A stretch of 64,000 bases of DNA from Distichodus sexfasciatus. Its lineage: Eukaryota; Chordata; Actinopteri; Characiformes; Distichodontidae. Position numbers and translations under genes: made by a program. The stretch is from assembly GCA_032718565.1 (NCBI GenBank), contig JAVGVS010000481.1:189465-253464 (forward strand), written 5' to 3'. How positions within the stretch are numbered: the stretch's first letter is position 1; every line of letters begins with the position of its first letter. Shown piece by piece: positions 22,780 to 35,439 of this stretch. The notes beneath the pieces are model-generated. The model worked only from the letters and a program-made list of their open reading frames with translations. It ran no database searches and was not told where the DNA came from.

Positions 22780-23950
22780 CCAGGCATGATTTTTGGCAAC
22801 ACCTTTTAACGTTTAATAAAGTTTTCTGAAACTAAAAAAGACCATTAGTCACAATATATAGAATGTCCCGGTGCCAGACCGTGTTGGCAAAGTAAAGAGA
22901 GGCCTTAACAAAAACCACATGGTTCTGGGCCCGAACTCACAGGCCGAGCTATATAAATATGATAATAGTGTTTTAATACTGAATACACATAGACGTGTCA
23001 AGAGCCCCAAAAACGCGGTACTTCTTCCAGACAGAATGTTTGTAGAAAAAGTGTCACGTCAATTCGTTGCAGAATGTTGAAAAGAAGCAAATATGGAGCA
23101 TTACCATAAAAATGGTATAACATTTCATTGTAAGTGTGGTGATGTATCTTGGCTCAAAAGTGCAAAAAACGAGCTCGACCGTAACCGTGTCCTGGAGTCT
23201 AAATTCGATTTTAAGTGCAGACAAATCAGAGCGAGGAAAACATGATTCCACAAATCATTCCGACTTAAAAGAAATGGAGCCTAATTCGCCATTAACTCGG
23301 ATAAACAAGACGTGTTTTCTCATCAGGAGGCGTGGTGAGAACGAAACCTCGCCGTTGAATGAGCCACTAAAAGAGTCATCATAGCCGTGATGACGTTCCG
23401 TTATAGAGCTCCCAAAAATCAGAGCTGATGAGCGCCTCGAACATCACGAACTGCTTCCGAGCTTTGTTTTTCACGCCAGGATTATTTTTGTCCTCTCTCC
23501 CCACTGTTCCAACATCGGGGCCTATTTTCCACAAGCCGTAACAAAAGCCTAAAATATCGCCAATTAAATAAAAGAGTTTGATGATCGGCACCAAAAATAA
23601 AGTTTCCAAACGCTTACTACACAAAGAAGGTTTGTCCGTCTCATAATTACATGTGGGGATTTCATCAACCCTCAACCGTGGGTCTTGTGGGGCGAACGCT
23701 AAGCTCCAGTAGCTTTTGATAGAAAAGTTTGCTCGATTTCACTATAGATGAGCTTCAAAGGACGCATGGCTGCAGGTTTGGTGTCACCTCAAATCGGCTC
23801 CTCAGAGACTGGCTTGAGTCGTTATCGACCAAGAAAACAGGAAATTAGGTTTCATCGTATTTACACCAGCATCGCTCATGTGCTGTTATTGGAATGTGAA
23901 TTTTTGACAGTGAAACACTCATGTGCTCTATGAACACTACACCACACAAC
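22780..23950. other. Intergenic, no gene recognised
   Basis: Moderately complex sequence. The 23380-23700 part is more GC-balanced and could be a regulatory block, but there is no direct evidence. Several 60-98-codon open frames on both strands lack homology and codon bias. Confidence 0.4.
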
Positions 23951-23954
23951 TTCT

Positions 23955-24098
<144 letters not shown>

Positions 24099-24867
24099 TT
24101 GCAAATTGAGCTGAACATATGACACATGCCGTCCAAAGTGAGGGAGCAAAGGCCTGAAATAAAAGCCTGGCATGATTTATGGACAGGAAATTGCTGGTGG
24201 GATGCTGGCCGAGATGAGAGGCTAAGGTTAGAGTATATCAGTTTGACTCTGACACCGGGGAAAACAGGGCCGAATTCCCTCTCCCCCAAAAAAAACGCCA
24301 GCCCCAAGTTCACGGGTTCAACCGCCTGCCCTCGGCCCTAAAAGCTGCCCAAAAAGAATCATGAGCGAGGACAACCCAAAGCAAACACACACTGCGTGTA
24401 TGAGTTTAGTGTCCATATATGCGTGTGTGTACGTGCGTAAATATGTGTTTTATTACTCTGGAGTAAAATGTAAATTTATGACCAAAGTCAACATCAGTTA
24501 TCGTCTTATAACTTGCAAAGAAAAGGCCTCGTTCAATGTGGTTCTTAAATTTGTTAAGAAAAGTCTTTTTGCTGTAATGCAGGAACGTAAGGCATTTTCA
24601 GTAATATTATACTCATTATTTATTTCAGTAAAACATGTTACAACTCACTTTTACCCCCAAATTTTATTTTTTATTAAAAAACACCAACATTGTGAGATCT
24701 TTGGCACAAGAATAAAATTGTACGAGTAAAAGAGCTATTTCCTACAGACTGTATCATTATGGTCATTATGCTACACCACATCACCCTCCACTGGACGCAA
24801 AATGAACTGCAGTAAACCACATTTTAGCATTTTACAGTGCTCCAACGTCCGCAGTTATTCAGGTGCA

Positions 24868-25015
24868 AGTAACTCAAAAGTAAAGCAGGAGTCGCATAAC
24901 GCATTACAGTTCAGAGACAGTAATATTGTAATGGAACAAATTACTTAAAAATAACACTAACTAGTCATCTAGAAACTAGCACATTTCGTAAGTAACTCGC
25001 CCAACACTAATTATA
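24868..25015. mobile_element. Fish DNA-transposon fragment ending CCCAACACT
   Basis: Contains CAAGTAACTCAAAAGTAAAG, ATAACGCATTACAG and ends GTAACTCGCCCAACACT. The AGTGTTGGG-type end with TAAC/GTTA-rich interior is typical of non-autonomous fish elements; a related piece is at 41890-42035. Confidence 0.6.
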
Positions 25016-25440
25016 TCAATTCAACGGACAGCGATTCTACGTCTGCTGATTTAGATTGAATTCAAAGTAGAGACTTCATGCACTGGTTTAACACATATTA
25101 AACCACAAAAGCAACTGAAATCTTTTATGATTAACTGAACGATTAAATTTTAAAAAAAAGATTGGCCTCATTCACCAAACATTTTTAAGAAGAAATTTGT
25201 TGTCAAAACCCACTTACGCACTTTTCTTGAAGACTCTGACATTCACCAAAGTTTTTTTATTTGATGTTTATTCTTTGGAAGAAAATATTTCATTCCATGC
25301 AAAATGTTTGCTATTTAATATAAAGTCAGAGTACGATATGCATGAAATTTGATCGACGTTTTTATTACGTATCGAGGCTGTGGGATCGTTGCTGATCGTA
25401 TCGAGGTAGATCAGTGTATCGTCACATCCCCGTTTCAGGT
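25016..25440. mobile_element. 'cgatac/atcgat' MITE with a CATTCACCAA element inside
   Basis: GCGATTCTACGTCTGCTGAT at the left and GGTAGATCAGTGTATCGTCA then CATCCCC at the right. A CATTCACCAA-family copy (GGCCTCATTCACCAAACA, GTCAAAACCCACTTACGC) occupies about 25165-25300. Nested insertions. Confidence 0.55.
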
Positions 25441-25559
25441 TCACAGGTTCAACTTTTTGCCCTTGGCTCTATATAAGCTGCCCAAAAAGAATCCGCTACA
25501 CCTCTCTCTTTTGGGGAGGGGGGGTAACGAGGGAGGACGGCCCAAGTCAAACACACACT

Positions 25560-25567
25560 GTGAGCAT

Positions 25568-25608
<41 letters not shown>
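25560..25608. repeat. (GT)n microsatellite
   Basis: GAGTTTAGTGTGTGTG followed by about 14 further GT units. The preceding CAAACACACACTG and CATGAGTTTAGTG segments also occur at 24380-24410, so the whole stretch may be duplicated. Confidence 0.9.
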
Positions 25609-25609
<1 letters not shown>

Positions 25610-25926
25610 ATTACTCGCGAGCTTCCAGCTCTGGAAGGTCATCGGCGTCTCTTTGACTGGCGCTCTGCTCTAATCACGGCTGTTTAAAGGGGCCATGTGC
25701 TCGGTGGACTTCCCTGACCCTTACCTTAAAGGGATCTGTTGCCCCCCCACCCCCTTACCGCCCACCTCCCCCCACCGCACCGATCCCTCACTTCTGTTCT
25801 AAATTTGTTCTTTAATTTTCATTCCTGACCTCACAGCTCCTGACATCTGCACCAAGTTTGGGACGCCGAGACCCGAAACTCAACTCCGACCCCCCTTCCT
25901 CGCGAAATCCCACCTCCAGTCACGAG

Positions 25927-26765
25927 TAGGGACGGAAAACTCACGTCTCGTCACGATACGAGATCATAACGATTTAATATTCAACGACTTGACGTCTGCC
26001 GATACTGCAAAGTCTGTGACGATACGATTTCATTGGCAAATATGATACTTTAGATACTTTTCGACACATTTATTGGGACAAAAATCCGAGAATATCCTTT
26101 TTTTAATTTTATTGCATTAGGTTCGAAATTACCGTTTTTCCAGCCGCTTAAAGACGTTTTGATAGAATACAATTTCAATTCAAATTGAATCTGATTTTTT
26201 CAAAAGAAATCATCCATAATTTATGCTTTTAAAATATTCTTTCATTGAAAACGCGTTCAAATAAATTTAGTCAACTCTCTCAAATTATAATTTGTCTACA
26301 AATGTGTTTCTAACCCAAGTTACGGAAAATTTGTTTTACATACAGTAGCTTTTCTTTTTCACGATGAAACCAGAAACAAGAAACAAAAGCTTTCAAATTG
26401 TTAACAAATTGTTAAAAAAATTGGGACTCAACTTAACAATGTGGTTCAATAAATATATTTTTCAACATCATTTATGCTATTTAGGAATGAAAATCCCAAA
26501 TTTCATTATGAAACAATATTATTAGACAACAATTTGACGTCTGTTGATATCACAAAGTTTGTTACGATACAATTTCTATTCGATTCGATTTATGATTTAT
26601 TATTCCTTATTTAAAATGTACTCTTAGCACATAAACAATTGTTATTGCGCGCCTGCTTGTGCAAAATATTAGCTTATTAAGTTGCAAAATATTATACTAT
26701 GAACATCTCAACTTTCTTAAAAACAAATGAAAGAAAAAATTAAGAAAATGTTGGTGAATGAGGCT
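25927..26765. mobile_element. Composite of MITE fragments
   Basis: Starts AGTAGGGACGGAAAACTCAC. It carries two copies of the block GACGTCTG-(CC/TT)GATA-(T/A)C-CAAAGT at about 25993 and 26537, and a reversed CATTCACCAA end (TTGGTGAATGAGGCTCAG) at about 26748-26765. No coding capacity. Confidence 0.55.
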
Positions 26766-27360
26766 CAGTCTTCTTACTAACAAAGTGATGTTACAATATA
26801 AAACCCTCTGAGTAAATATGTTTAATAACCAAAAATTTGCCAAAGTAATGAATAACAGGTACCGAGTTCCTCTTTTTCTTTAACTCACAGTGTATACAGT
26901 ATAATTAAATATGATTTGGAGCAGGACCTGTGTCAAAACCCCCATCACCGACCTGCAGACTTTTGCCCATCCAAACGTTGCGAATCTAACCGAAAGTGAG
27001 AGAAACCTCAGCACATTTCAAACTCTTTTCCTGCTTTTCTCCAACTGTCAACGCGGTCTGTACCTGCGGGGCTGTGTGTGGGTTAGCTGATGAGAACGCG
27101 AGCGGCGTGTGGACAGATTTGACAGCTGTGTATGAAAAGTGTTGAAAACAGTGAGAAGAAGTGTGTTAAGGAACGACGCGACGGTCAGTTGCGGTACATG
27201 CGAAGGTTAAACATTCGCTCCGGGGGACGGGACGAGTATCCGGTGTCACGATTGGGATCTTCAATGCAGTTGAATGTTAATGCAGAGATCAGTAAAAAAA
27301 AACCCATCTGAACATGTGTCATTCTTGAAGTAGGAATGCAAGCATTCGACTAGTTACATT
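26766..27360. other. Intergenic, no feature recognised
   Basis: Mixed AT-rich and GC-balanced sequence with no repeat or gene signal. Confidence 0.4.
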
Positions 27361-27435
27361 TAGGGCTGTGCGATACGACCCAAAAGTCATATTTCGATAA
27401 CGATTATACATCACAATATGGTACATTTTCTGTGA
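27361..27435. mobile_element. MITE end (AGGGCTGTGCGATA type)
   Basis: TTAGGGCTGTGCGATACGAC, then CATATTTCGATAACGATTA. This is a known style of fish hAT-like MITE terminus; only one end is visible. Confidence 0.5.
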
Positions 27436-27477
27436 GTGATAATTTTGTCATTGTGAACACAGCACAGCACAGGAGCA

Positions 27478-27605
27478 GCTTTTGGCAGGGTGGCTTGCTC
27501 ATGAGTACCTTAATGGTACCTTTACCGGTCCGGGACTTGAACCAGCAGCATCACAGGGCTAACTCCCTAACCGTTACACTACCAACTACACTACCAAAGT
27601 TCATA
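27478..27605 (-). mobile_element. tRNA-like SINE copy 2 (antisense)
   Basis: GGCTTGCTCATGAGTACCTT, GGTCCGGGACTTGAACC, GCTAACTCCCTAACCGTTAC then ACTACCAAC. Same family as 21124, 38335 and 63239. Confidence 0.65.
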
Positions 27606-28053
27606 AATGATGACCACATAGGAAAAACTGACAAGCAACATTAAAGGAGTAGTAATACATCAATCTACAACGATACTTCGATGCAAAGATCAACTGATCC
27701 ATACAATAAAACTTAAAAGTAAAGTATGATTTAAAAGTTTGAGTTCATGAATAAAAGTCTAACTTCTAAACTGAAACAAATCAAAAAGATACAGTAGCAG
27801 ACATTGAATTGTTGACGACGTGCAGCTATAGCAGGAAGGTGCTATGAAACCCTCTGGTCATTGTTCTGTTTGTTTATTAATTCATTTATTTATTTCCCAG
27901 CTGAATGGATTGTGCAGCTGGTACCATAAGTCACAGAACCGGCCTAAAATTTGTGCTATAGCAAAGAAAAACATGTTTTGAAATGCTAAAATGCTACATA
28001 AATTGTTGCAGTTTGATTCATCGAGGCGCTAATTCTACAATGCTGCTACTTGA

Positions 28054-28067
28054 ACAATAGGGGGCGC
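28054..28067 (+). promoter_or_regulatory. Possible CTCF-like motif
   Basis: ACAATAGGGGGCGC matches 12 of 14 positions of the vertebrate CTCF core CCASYAGRKGGCRS. A single motif match without binding data. Confidence 0.3.
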
Positions 28068-28549
28068 TAAAAATGCTGCATAGTTGCATAAAGCTGAAAC
28101 TTTGTCAGTAAACAGAGATGGTGTGTTGCTTAGCATTTGATAAAAAGTGCTAAAATGCTACATAAAGTCTGATTCACTGACTTTATTGCATCAGTTGCTT
28201 GTGTTGCTTTTTGTGACTTTTGCTTTGTGGCTCTTTGCTGCTTGCAGCTATATATTTTTCATTTCTAGTTGTTCGCAAGTTGTTAAAAACTTGTAATGTG
28301 GAGAACATTCCAGCTCATTAGGAATGACACTTAAATATTGAGCTTTTATATGTTTTCTTTTTGCAATTTTCCAGTTCAATCTGCCTCAAAGCAAAAGCCC
28401 AAATATCTGCGCACCCCTCACGGCTCACGGCGTCGCCCATTAAAACGCTGCTCCTCGCGTAAGTTAACAAGAAAAGCAAACATTCACTAAAGGCATTAGA
28501 TGAAGTGGAGGACAGGGTTAATGGCCGGTTTATTTAACTAAGCTCAAAA

Positions 28550-29160
28550 ACGTCCCGATGTTTTCCCTCGGCCCGGTAAATAAACCCTTCACCAGATAGG
28601 GCCTGATTAGAATTGAATTGCACTCATGCTTTCAGCCCATGGCCAAAGAGAGAGAGCGAGAGAGAGAGAGAGAGAAAGAGAGAATGTTTATAGAGGTAAC
28701 ATGAGTACAGCGGCTCACACTGGGGTTTTTTGGGAGAAACCTTTGTGCGCTTTTGTGTTTGTACGAAAACGAAAATCAGCACATCTCCCACTTTGTCCAC
28801 GAAACTCTGAGCAATCTGGAAGGTTTTCTCAGACCTCGAGTTAACTTTGACAGCTTTTACAACGCTCTCCGCTTCTCTAAAAAAAGAAAAGCTTGGCTTA
28901 CGACAACATGAGCGTAGCTGATCGATGACATTACCGCGGCCCCGGAGGAGCCCAACGCACGTTTGAAATTTCGCCGTTATCCGAGCCCCAGCTTCTTTCC
29001 TTCTTTCTCTCTTTCTTTCTTCAGAGGAAAACCCCACATCTGGTACCGATCGCGCTAAGGTTTGCCTCGGTAATAATCGTGCTCTAATAGGAGCCCGAAC
29101 TTGCCAGGGAAACGTGAAGGCCACGCTTCGAAGCGCTAATTAACGTGACGCTACCTTAAT
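28550..29160. promoter_or_regulatory. Candidate conserved non-coding block
   Basis: Complex GC-balanced sequence split by a (GA)n run at about 28648-28682. It contains homeodomain-like cores (CGCTAATTAACGTG near 29135, CTGATTAGAATTG near 28602). A long minus-strand open frame here owes its LSLSLS stretch to the GA run and has no recognisable domain. Confidence 0.3.
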
Positions 29161-29384
29161 TGTGAACACTGGGTGCCAAACAGTCACCTTGTTCTCTTCA
29201 TTATTTCTTATTTTTCATCTTCCCTTTTTGTTGTAGAGATCAGAGAATTTTCAGCTTGTTGAGGAGACATTGGCTGTTGCGATTCTTGTCAAAAGTCTAA
29301 CTGCCATTTTTTTGCTTCATTTTCAGGTCCAGAAAATTCTTTAATTTAACCACAAGAGACTTATTAAGACTTTATTAAGGGGAT

Positions 29385-29970
29385 GTCTCAATTAAGGTTG
29401 TCATTCCCTATTTAGGCCAAAAGAGGGAGTCTCCATTAAAGTTGTCATTCCCTATTTAGGCCAAAAGAAGACATCTCCATTAAGATTGTCATTCCCTATT
29501 TTGGCCACATGAGGGTGTCTCCATTGAGGTTGTCATTCCCTATTTTGGCCACATGAGGGCGTCTCCATTAAGGTTGTCATTCCTTAATAGGCCACAAGAG
29601 GGTGTCTCCATTAAGGTTGTCATTCCCTATTTAGGCCACAAGAGGGCGTCTCCATTAAGGTTGTCATTCCCTATTTTGGCCACAAGGTGGCATCTCCAAT
29701 CAAACAGTTATTCCTTATTTTAGCCTCAAGAGGGTGTCTCCATTAAAGTTGTCATTCTCTATTTAGGCCACAAGAGGGCGTCTTTATTAAGGTTGTCATT
29801 CCCTGTTTTGGCCACAAGAGGGCATCTCCATTAAGGTTGTCATTCCCTATTTAGGCCACAAGAGGGCATCTTTATTAAGGTTGTCATTCTCTATTTTGGC
29901 CACAAGAGGGCATCTTTATTAAGGTTGTCATTCCCTATTTAGGCCAGAAGAGGGCTTCTCCATTAAATTT
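29385..29970 (+). repeat. 44-bp minisatellite, 13 units, each with a CTCF-like core
   Basis: Unit is about ATTAAGGTTGTCATTCCCTA then TTTAGGCCACAAGAGGGCGT and CTCC. GTCATTCC recurs near 29400, 29444, 29488, 29531, 29575, 29620, 29663 and on to 29929, with one unit (29705) diverged. The core CCACAAGAGGGCGT matches 12 of 14 positions of CCASYAGRKGGCRS, and several units vary at GGC-R. Confidence 0.9.
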
Positions 29971-30159
29971 GTGAGGAGACACGGGCTATTGCTTTTTTTT
30001 ATCATTAGCCCAGCTTCAACACTCTACACCTTTTGTCATGCAACATTGCTATTTATAAAAATAGTAGCTTCACTACTGATAAGCAGTTGAAAAATGGTAA
30101 CGTTAGCAGTGTCTCTAATTTTAGTTAGCTGCTCCCCAAACCCTGCCTGAAAACCGGAG

Positions 30160-30480
30160 CGGAATCGCGGCTGAGAGCTATTTCGCGGGGAAGGATTCGA
30201 ACGTCAAATACGCTCAGGTTGAATGACAAGTATAAAGAGCAGAAAGTTTCTGTCCGTTAAAAAAAAAAAACCACTGAGATGATTGCGAAAAGGAAACGAT
30301 TGTCGGTTGCGGTTAAAGGGATCCGTCATTCATGTGCCGGTGAGGTTGCGCAACGCTAATGGGCCAATTTGGTGCCGCAATTATACGCCGCCTGCTTTGG
30401 AGTCTAAATTTAGAGCGTCGTCGTCGTAAAAGCGCTGTCCTAATTGGGAATGCGTGTAAACCTTGTCCTCCGCAAAACAA
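30160..30480. promoter_or_regulatory. Candidate conserved non-coding block
   Basis: Complex GC-balanced sequence with TTGCGCAACGCTAATGGG and CCTAATTGGGAATGCG. No repeat similarity noted and no open frame of interest. Confidence 0.3.
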
Positions 30481-33055
30481 TACACACTTGTTTTTGGTGT
30501 TTGGTTTGAATTAGGGAACAAAGGAAAGGACACAGGATCCGTTTGATCACAACCATAAGGATGTACGTCTGTAAGGACTGCACATGAGGGACGAACAAAG
30601 ACACTTCCTTACATTCTTATTCCCTTCAAACTCGTTAGGGGCCTTAATTAGTTACAGTTGGCAAATTAATTGGTTACAGATTTAATGGAGGAGAAAAGTC
30701 TGTAATGTGGTGAATGATAATCCAAAGATACACTAACTTTTGGTACTAGTGTTCATTAATCGTAATTGGGGTTCAAGTAATCGTGATATTGATTAGAGGT
30801 TATATTGAACAGCCCTATCACGCAACCACACATTTTTAATATAATTCTTACATTCATTTTATTACAAAACATATCTTAGCGAAAAACTAAACAGCAACAC
30901 CATTTTTTGTCCCCATAGGTAACTCCGTCCTCGACCTGTAAGTGCAGAGTCTGAAATTTCTCTCCACATTTAGATTTGGGCATTTACACACATACACACA
31001 CACACTCCAGAGGGCTCAGTTCATTTATGTAGACACAGCTGTGCTCATACTGTATGTCCTACATTTAATTGATTGATGGGTTTAATTAAATATCCACAGT
31101 TAAAGACCTCCACTATTACAAATGTGAGGATAAAATATATTTTGGGAGTCAAATATGTCAAGAGGCCCCTCACCAACCAGAAGCACAACCTCAGTCATTC
31201 ATACTTCATTCAAATATTTTTGCTTTTAACCAGGATGTTTAGTCATTAATGCTTAATCTAGAAATTGTAATGTGTTATATGTTTTTAATGCGAAATAATC
31301 ATATGGCTGCTTGCCTAAATTCGTCAGCAGAAAGTGAAAGTCGCCAATTTGGTTTTTAAAACGTCCAGTATATTTATGGAGCCCCTAAAGCACTGCAGAT
31401 TGGCTAGACGTCACACTCTACAGGTCGCACGATACATCAGTCTACATTGATACATCCATTCACTGATCACTGAGCCTACATGATTGGCTTTTTTGTGAGG
31501 CCGTCGGCGGGGTAAACAGGGCGGTTGCCGGGGCGGGGTTGTCGGATGATGATGATGATGATGATGTGTGGCGTTTCTCTTCCCGTGGGCTCCCTGGGGG
31601 CCTCGTCCAGGCGAGAGCCGGCCCAAAATCAAGAGCGCCGATCCGGGCCTCATCTCCACCTCTCGCTCGCTCTCTCGCTGTCTCTCCCAGAAATCTCTTA
31701 AAAAGTCATTAATGAACATCTGGTTGAGATTACCTCAGCCTCGCGCCGGGCAACGCACCATCACGCTCCGAACAGGGCTCCAGCGCCTCTTGTTTTTGTT
31801 CCTAAAATAGTTTTATGCTCTCGTTTTTTTAAACTTCACTCAAGATAATGAGAAAATAAGCAGTTGGCACTGACTGTCGATTGCTATGACCCTGAAACTC
31901 ACATCTGACCTCTGACCAGCTTTACTCCTTAGTTTTCTTTTATGTTCGTGTCTATTATTTGATATATTTGATGTATAACTGAACTATAGTGTTCTATACT
32001 TGACTGTACTGTATTAATACTGTGCTACTAAATTGTCGAAGGAACTGTAGTGCCATACTACAATATATACAACTACATACTATACTACACTGTAGTATTC
32101 CATACTGTTAATAGGTTTAAAGGGTAATGTATGGCTGTTCTATACTATAAAATGTGCTATACTCACACATTATGCTCTCTTTTACTGAAGCAAATGTGTT
32201 GTTTTCTACTCTCAAGACCTGCTGGTATTAACCCACGCTGGCATTTCTGATTTATTCGGTCAAATGGATAAGAAGGTGTGCGTGAAAGTGTGTGTGCTGT
32301 TGCTGCTAGCGCTCCGTTTCCTGTTTTTCTGCATTTTTTACCAAACGATCCACTTATTGGGATGTGGTTACAAAATAAAAAACTGACTCCAGGGATTCAT
32401 AAATGAGTCACGGCAATAAAGTAAATGCGTGACCGTTTCTCTGCCTTATAATCACTCGAGCCAGACCAAATCCCCTGCATTGAATTCGCCTCCAAAGGCA
32501 GTAATTTTCAACCAGCACAGATCAAAGATCATCATGTTGTAAAAGTGTTACATGATTTAGAATTCTGTAATGAATTCACTTGGGAGTAAACAGTATGGCA
32601 AGACTCTCTGTATGCAATATTATAAAAGGCTAAATAGAAACTAGAGTTTCTAAATCTCACCCTGTGTGTGTGTGTGTGTGTGCACAGTGCCTAGTAAGCA
32701 CAGCACCCGAATGCACTCAAACTGTCATTGTTGATTAAAACCCGCGTTCATCCAAGCAACATCAGCACCATCGTGCATCTCCCTGGCATCATAACACGCA
32801 CCCCAAATAAAAAAATAATGGTAGATATGCCCAAAAGTTAACAACAAAGGGAGGTCTTTACCGACTCATGGCAAGAAAAAGTCCCTAGCAACAATAAAAT
32901 ACATTTTAAAACCTAAAACCTAATAAAATCTTGCGGTAGGGCTGATGCTCAGCCATGCATCAGGCATCAGTAATCCACCAATAAACATGTGATAATGCAT
33001 CAAAGATTTTAATTTGACTCTAGTATATTGTGTTCTTTTCACATCACAACACACA
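30481..33055. other. Intergenic, mostly featureless
   Basis: Single-copy sequence with small microsatellites ((GAT)n near 31545-31565, (GT)n near 32665-32682), a degraded MITE end near 30745-30817 (ends GAACAGCCCTA) and another near 31425-31460 (TCGCACGATACATCAGTC). The GC-rich stretch 31490-31800 holds open frames on both strands with no recognised family. Confidence 0.45.
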
Positions 33056-33620
33056 CAAGATGCAATACTACGCTATACTATGCTGTATACTATACGACAC
33101 TATACTATATAGTAATACACCAGGTACTTCACCACCATACTATGATATATAGTGGTGTAGTACAGGATGCAGCACTCTAATATATGTTATAGTGTTGTAG
33201 AGTGTACATCATAGTATAGTATAGTGTGGAATAGTATTATAGTATAGTTTCTTGTCATTTCATATCATGTAATACACTGTACTTTAAAATGGTGCTACAA
33301 TGTACTATATAGCACTACACCATGTACTTTACTGCTACTACATACTACACATTTAACAGTATAGGACACTATACTATATAGGACTATACCAGGTATTACT
33401 AGGCATACTATACTGTGTAGTAGTGTAGTACCAGGTACCGTTTTATAACGTATAGTATAGTGTTGCATAGTATACAGCACAGTACCGTATATTACCTTTT
33501 CATATCGTATGCTATACTACACTATACTTCACTATATAGTACTATATCAGGTACTGTACTGTATACTATATTATATCGTAGTATGGGAAACTGAACTATA
33601 TTGTCTGACACCATATGTTA

Positions 33621-33666
<46 letters not shown>

Positions 33667-33895
33667 GTGTACTATAATATATAGTAGTATAGTACCAGGT
33701 GTCACGTATAGTATAGTATAGTATAGTATAGTATAGTATAGTATAGTATAGTATAGTATAGTATCGTATCGTATAGTATCGTATAGTATAGTATAGTATA
33801 GTATAGTATAGTATACAGTACAGTATCTTTTCACATTATGATATATGGTATATTGTACATTTAAAAGGCACTATACTATACTTTACTATACAGCT
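33056..33895. repeat. TATAG/CTATA pentamer satellite with (ACT)n core
   Basis: Degenerate TATAG and TACTA pentamers, with (CTA)n at about 33623-33665 and near-pure (TATAG)n at about 33709-33812. The array changes strand orientation several times (ACTATAC and GTATAGT sides alternate), giving many hairpins. Confidence 0.9.
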
Positions 33896-34009
33896 TGTTC
33901 CATTATGGTAAATATTTAAGGTAACTTTAATGCACCATACATTCATAATCATTGTTATGGTCAAAATTTTACATTACGATGAATGTATAATCATTTTTAA
34001 GCTTTAGTG

Positions 34010-34920
34010 TTCCTATCATATCAGTGCAGTGCTGGAAATCTGATGCTCAGCTATTGCAATGGAGCATTGCTGAAAAATGTCATGGTTTCCCCTTTGCATT
34101 TGGGGGTTAAGTGCTCTGGCAGGTTTGACAGTCTATCTTTGCATGTTCATGTCGCTGTAATCTCGCTGTCTGCGATGATCCAGACTTGACACATCATTGG
34201 TTTTTTAATCGTCTGGTTTCCCTGGAGTTCCCCATCATGGTTTGTGGTGAGGCCGGTCGATTTATTCTCTCCGTCTGCTCTCGTGTGGTGGCTCCCCTCC
34301 TTTTTTTGCGCAAATGCAAATGTCTTGAGAACGTAAGAGCACCAACCATTGCTGGTTACAAGCCCAAAATATTGGACCCTACTCAGTCTGGTGGAGCACC
34401 ATTCTATTTTTTCTTCCCTCATGAACGGACATCCCGTAAAAACGTTACTGCAATGTCATGACTTGTTTACTACTCTCAGCTAGCAGCTGTCTTGGTGAGC
34501 GCATATTTTGGCTTTTGTTTCATGTAACCGCGTTGTTTGTCTGAAATCTTCTGCCAATGTCCATCTAGCATTGACGTCTACCGTTTAGGGACTTTTTACA
34601 TAAATCGGACGCGTCCAAACGTTTGGTTTGACGGCCGAAGGTGTACAAACCAGATTTGCTTGTCCCATAAAAGCATCGCCTCTCTTCCAGATGCACAGAG
34701 ATCTTTTTTGGGTTCTGTCCTCTTTAAATCATCTGGGATTTCCACTAAAGTGCATCTCGCTCCTCAAGAGCTATGTGAAAAGATTCATATTTTCCACTCT
34801 GCGTGTCCAGGACATTTACAGTTGGCGTCAGGATATCAGTTGGTCTGAGAGGAGGCACTTTGAAGTGTTTGTGGTATCTGCACATCTGCAGGCAAGATGT
34901 GCGGTGTGTGTGTTTTGAGT
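34010..34920. other. Unassigned complex region
   Basis: About 900 bp of GC-balanced, non-repetitive sequence standing out from AT-rich surroundings. Open frames of 90-105 codons occur on both strands, but none has a recognisable domain and stops are frequent in every frame over the whole block. It may be a decayed retroposon or a regulatory block. An octamer-like GCAAATGCAAATG lies near 34311. Confidence 0.3.
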
Positions 34921-34952
34921 ATGTGTGTGTGTGTGTGTGTGTGTATGTGTAA
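34915..34952. repeat. (GT)n microsatellite
   Basis: About 15 GT units with one interruption. Confidence 0.9.
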
Positions 34953-35019
34953 AAGGGGGCTCAGAGGCCTTCGGGTACCGCCTGTCTTCCCCCACATCAT
35001 GTGACAATGAACAACATTC

Positions 35020-35350
35020 TTTAACTCTTTCCCGGACCGGGCGGCTTGTGAAACTTTTCCTGGTTGCCGACGAAATAAATCGGCGCCCTTCTCCGTTGTA
35101 GAGTCCGGTGACCCCCTCCCGCCCTCGTCTCCTGAATAATGATGTACTTGGCTGAGATGCGTATATGTGGCCCTGGGGGGGCCTCGATGGTTAGCAGCCC
35201 CATGGCTGATTATTTTCAGAAGGCTCTGGCGCAGGTTCTAGTGGGAAGCTTCCTGCTGAGCCGCTTGATGGGCTCGGATTTCAGCAGCGGTTGCAAAATA
35301 TGGAGGAAGAGGCACAGCGAAAAACCACCCCGGCCAAATTCTGCAGAGTT
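35020..35350. promoter_or_regulatory. Candidate conserved non-coding block
   Basis: GC-rich complex sequence between a (GT)n tract and the ACTAT satellite. Contains CTGAATAATGATG and GGCTGATTATTTTCAG. Two short opposing open frames lack homology. Confidence 0.3.
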
Positions 35351-35439
35351 TTGACTCACTTTGATGGGAATGTTTGATGAGAGAAAATGTTGATTCCCAC
35401 GATATTCTGATGTTCTGTCAGAAGCAGGACTGTGGGTAG

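Noticed and set aside
28624..29124. 166-codon minus-strand open frame
   Set aside because: No recognisable domain, no conserved neighbours, and its C-terminal LSLSLS comes from a (GA)n tract.
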